64,000 nt of DNA from Fen-1362 sp049516395 (GTDB taxonomy: Bacteria > Planctomycetota > Phycisphaerae > Sedimentisphaerales > Anaerobacaceae): the NCBI GenBank assembly GCA_049516395.1, contig JBEKTD010000011.1, positions 1-64,000 on the forward strand, written 5' to 3'. Below are positions 61,440-64,000 of the stretch, piece by piece. The notes beneath the pieces are model-generated. The model did no database searches. It saw only the letters and a program-made list of their open reading frames with translations, and was not told the origin of the DNA. Every line of letters begins with the position of its first letter. Within the stretch, counting starts at the first letter, position 1. Position numbers and translations under genes: made by a program.

Positions 61440-62609
61440 ATGTCTGTATTCGCAGCGGTAATGACCGGCAAAGGAACAGGAGCTATCGCCACGATAGAGC
61501 TTACTGGCGACTCGGCGGCGGATATCCTCAGGCAAATGCTCCCCTCTCAACCCCAAAAACCTGTGGAATTCACGACAGGCAAAATTTTACTGACCACTAT
61601 CCAATCAGGTGATAAAACAATCGACCAGGTAACAATCGGCTGTGAAGGCAACAACACATACGCCATAAACTGCCACGGCAATCCGCTTATCGTCGAAGAA
61701 ATTATGCAATTGCTCCGCCAATATGGTGTCGAATTACTGACCGCCGAGCAACTGCTTTGCAAAACCTCAGTCGGGAACAACACAATCGCACTCGAAACCA
61801 AATTGATGCTGCCAAAGGTTAAAACGCTCGAAGGCACAAGAATCATCCTCAATCAAATCGATTCGGGCCTTATGGCCTCAGCAAAAAACTGGCTGCAAGC
61901 CCCGCCTGAAAATATCGCTGCTGAAGCACAGATAATCATCGACAAAAGCAAAATCGCCAAGCTTATCATTTTTGGCTGCCGAATAGTCCTCGCAGGCCCG
62001 CCCAACACAGGCAAAAGCACCCTTCTCAATCAGCTTTGCGGCAGACAAAAAGCGATTGTAGCAGACGTTAAAGGTACAACCCGCGACTGGGTCTCGGCAA
62101 ATTGCCAAATCGGCTCATTAGCCGTTGAACTTATTGACACAGCAGGTCTCGATGAGAAACTCGCAGATGATATTGGCAAAGCTGCCCAACAGAAAACAGC
62201 AGAAATCATAAATCAGGCGGATATCGTTTTGCTAGTCCTCGACAATAGCGAGCCGGTCAACCAAATCGATAAATCCATCACAAATATATCGGCCAATAAA
62301 AAAGTCCTGATGGTCCTTAACAAATCAGATTTACCCTTCGTAACGCAGTGTAGAACGGGCCTGCCCTGTTTACTCAATATGTGCAATATGCCAAACGCAG
62401 TCAGTATCAGCGCAAAACTCGGCTCGGGAATCGACTATCTTTGCGACGAGATTGTGCGATTAGCCGGCGTTGAAAATTTTGACCCGAATAAGCCGGTTTG
62501 CTTCACCCCTCGCCAGGAACAGCTTTTGGCTCAACTTACGAAACTCAAATCAAAAGACGCTGCACACACACTCATTACAGAGTTGTTAAGTGGCCCGCTG
62601 AATGTATAA
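61440..62609 (+). CDS. MnmE/TrmE-like tRNA modification GTPase lacking the usual C-terminus
   Basis: 389 residues. N-terminal domain start MSVFAAVMTGKGTGAIATI and the GTPase core: G1 GPPNTGKST, G2 region KGTTRDWV, G3 DTAGLDE and G4 NKSDLP. MnmE is normally about 450 residues and ends with Phe-Cys-Ile-Gly-Lys, whose Cys is needed for wobble-uridine modification. Here the protein stops at LLSGPLNV, about 40 residues short, just before mutS. It could be a truncated or divergent MnmE; loss of the Cys would abolish the usual chemistry. Confidence 0.85.
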   Translation: MSVFAAVMTGKGTGAIATIELTGDSAADILRQMLPSQPQKPVEFTTGKILLTTIQSGDKTIDQVTIGCEGNNTYAINCHGNPLIVEEIMQLLRQYGVELLTAEQLLCKTSVGNNTIALETKLMLPKVKTLEGTRIILNQIDSGLMASAKNWLQAPPENIAAEAQIIIDKSKIAKLIIFGCRIVLAGPPNTGKSTLLNQLCGRQKAIVADVKGTTRDWVSANCQIGSLAVELIDTAGLDEKLADDIGKAAQQKTAEIINQADIVLLVLDNSEPVNQIDKSITNISANKKVLMVLNKSDLPFVTQCRTGLPCLLNMCNMPNAVSISAKLGSGIDYLCDEIVRLAGVENFDPNKPVCFTPRQEQLLAQLTKLKSKDAAHTLITELLSGPLNV

Positions 62610-62618
62610 TCAGCCGAT

Positions 62619-64000
62619 ATGAACACGGGCAGCGACAATTTGACGCCGGCGATGAGGCAATTTTCTCAGTTCAAGCAGAAGTACCCGGACTGCATACTCT
62701 TTTTCCGGATGGGCGACTTCTACGAAACCTTCTATGAGGACGCCAAAACCTGCTCGAAAGTCCTCGGGCTGACGTTAACCAGCAGGGATAAGGGCAGCGA
62801 TAACCCCGTCCCGCTTGCGGGCGTTCCATGGCACGCCGTCGATGGTTATCTGCGAAAAATGCTCCAGGTGGGCTACAAAGTCGCTGTCTGTGAACAAATC
62901 GAAGACCCCAAGACCGCCAAGGGCTTAGTCAAACGCGACGTGGTTCGGGTTGTTACTCCGGGAACACTGACCGATGACATACTGCTGGAAGCAAAACAGG
63001 ATAACTTTTTAGCGGCGGTCTGGCAGACAAATTCCGCCTCTGCGATAAGCTGGGTCGATATCTCAACAGGGCATTTTTTCGCACAGCAACTTGGCGAGGA
63101 TGAATTGCTCGATGAAATCGTGCGATTGTCCCCCGCCGAGTGCCTCCTGCCCGACAGACGAGGCGAGTTATTTGAGGCACAGGCGAAAAAACTGGCAAAA
63201 GGTATCAGCGAACTGACCGGCGCGACGGTTACACAAAGGCCAAGCTGGTATTTCGACCCCTATCAGGCAAAACAACGGCTTCTAAAACACTTCGGCACTG
63301 CCACACTTGAGGGTTTCGGAATCAACGATGCCGATGGCGCGGTCATCCCCCCCGCCGGCGCGTTAATCGAATATCTCAACGAAACACAAAAGACCGCGCT
63401 GGCGCATATCTCAAACATCAAAAAAATCAGCCGGAAAAAATTCCTGCATATCGACTACACCTCGCTCCAGAGTTTGGAGGTCCTGCGCACGATTCGCACC
63501 GAGGGCACGAAAGGGACATTGCTCGACTGCCTCGATTCAACATTAACGCCGATGGGAGGCAGGATGTTTCGCAACTGGCTTTGCAGGCCGTTGTGCGAGT
63601 TATCGGCGATTGAGTTACGTCAGGACGCCGTTGCAGAATTGAAAGACAGCGATAACCGGCTGATTGAAGTCCGCAAATTACTTGGCGATATCGCAGACCC
63701 GGAGCGAATCGCCGCACGCATCGCGACCGCAAGGGCATTGCCGCGAGACCTCGTCGCCTTAGCCCTAACCTTGCGCCAAATCCCGAAACTGCGCCAAACT
63801 CTGGGGCAATTCAGCGCCAAACTGCTCCGCGATTTGACGGGCCGATGCGACAGTATGGATGAATTGGCCGATTTACTGGATTCCGCAATCGAGCCAAATT
63901 GCCCGCTGCGCCTGACCGACAGCGGTGTCATTCGCACAGGGTTCAATAAGGAACTCGACGAACTTCGCTCAATTTCGCGCGATGGCCAAACCTGGCTCCA
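62619..64000 (+). CDS. mutS: DNA mismatch repair protein MutS (5' part, cut by window edge)
   Basis: 460 residues visible before the right edge. The mismatch-binding motif Phe-X-Glu is in FFRMGDFYETFYEDA. Next come the connector (VPLAGVPWHAVDGYLRKML, VAVCEQIEDPKTAKG, VVRVVTPGTLTDD) and the lever region (LQSLEVLRTIRTEGTKGTLL, GGRMFRNWLCRPL). The ATPase domain lies outside the window. It starts 9 bases after the MnmE-like stop, without a clear ribosome site. Confidence 0.93.
   Translation, partial: MNTGSDNLTPAMRQFSQFKQKYPDCILFFRMGDFYETFYEDAKTCSKVLGLTLTSRDKGSDNPVPLAGVPWHAVDGYLRKMLQVGYKVAVCEQIEDPKTAKGLVKRDVVRVVTPGTLTDDILLEAKQDNFLAAVWQTNSASAISWVDISTGHFFAQQLGEDELLDEIVRLSPAECLLPDRRGELFEAQAKKLAKGISELTGATVTQRPSWYFDPYQAKQRLLKHFGTATLEGFGINDADGAVIPPAGALIEYLNETQKTALAHISNIKKISRKKFLHIDYTSLQSLEVLRTIRTEGTKGTLLDCLDSTLTPMGGRMFRNWLCRPLCELSAIELRQDAVAELKDSDNRLIEVRKLLGDIADPERIAARIATARALPRDLVALALTLRQIPKLRQTLGQFSAKLLRDLTGRCDSMDELADLLDSAIEPNCPLRLTDSGVIRTGFNKELDELRSISRDGQTWL

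Overview
The window looks like a chromosomal segment of a planctomycete, most likely class Phycisphaerae. This is inferred from gene style, not from a database search. The clues are secreted proteins with dockerin-like C-terminal tails, a truncated pseudopilin carrying an Ig-like domain, a sigma/anti-sigma pair whose partner has an H-X-DG tail, and a 23S-5S operon with tRNA-Ile and tRNA-Ala but no 16S gene in front of it. Most of the sequence is ordinary core metabolism and envelope biology. No phage, transposase, CRISPR array or restriction system was found.

Layout. 0-4.4 kb: end of an unknown gene, two secreted proteins and an AGE-family sugar epimerase, with an imperfect 80-bp repeat. 4.6-9.6 kb: a complete MacA-MacB-TolC type tripartite exporter. 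9.7-14.6 kb: a STAS protein, a QueD-like protein, a small membrane protein, the pseudopilin, QueG and methylthioadenosine phosphorylase. 14.6-23.5 kb: a long minus-strand run (TMTC-like membrane protein, aminotransferase, NrnA, Gfo/Idh oxidoreductase, CNNM/CBS protein, RibF, TPR protein, CcdA-like protein). 23.6-27.7 kb: a Fur/Zur-like regulator with a metal (probably zinc) uptake cluster that lacks an ATPase gene. 27.8-32.7 kb: sugar-nucleotide and polysaccharide genes with a specialised NusG. 32.8-41.5 kb: a degenerate subtilase with a dockerin-like tail, a feoB-feoA-DtxR iron locus with two matching operators, tRNA-Pro, CinA and an alcohol dehydrogenase. 41.6-50 kb: a kelch protein, tRNA-Arg, a group of secreted or lipid-anchored unknowns, and an ECF sigma factor with its partner. 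50-54.3 kb: nitronate monooxygenase, LarC and an MsrB-MsrA fusion. 54.4-58.6 kb: the rRNA region. 58.6-64 kb: a DUF4160/DUF2442 cassette, a second AGE epimerase, CoaX, an MnmE-like GTPase and the start of MutS.

The most unusual region is the rRNA locus. (1) An 85-bp sequence covering the 3' part of the 5S gene and its terminator is repeated perfectly 684 bp downstream. Between the copies lies a self-contained two-gene DUF4160/DUF2442 unit with its own promoter, and the second gene ends on a TAG inside the repeated 5S fragment. This resembles a minimal cassette that uses the 5S rRNA gene as its attachment site. (2) The 23S gene carries a nested palindromic insertion of about 97 bp in the helix 68 region. 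(3) A strong promoter with an UP-like tract and an intrinsic terminator bound a transcript of about 190 nt just before tRNA-Ile. It is either an unidentified small RNA or an attenuated rRNA leader.

Regulation can be read from sequence in two metal loci. A 7-1-7 palindrome overlaps the promoter of the Fur-like gene. Two palindromes sharing GTTAG-N6-CTAAC sit at the DtxR-family regulator and at feoB.
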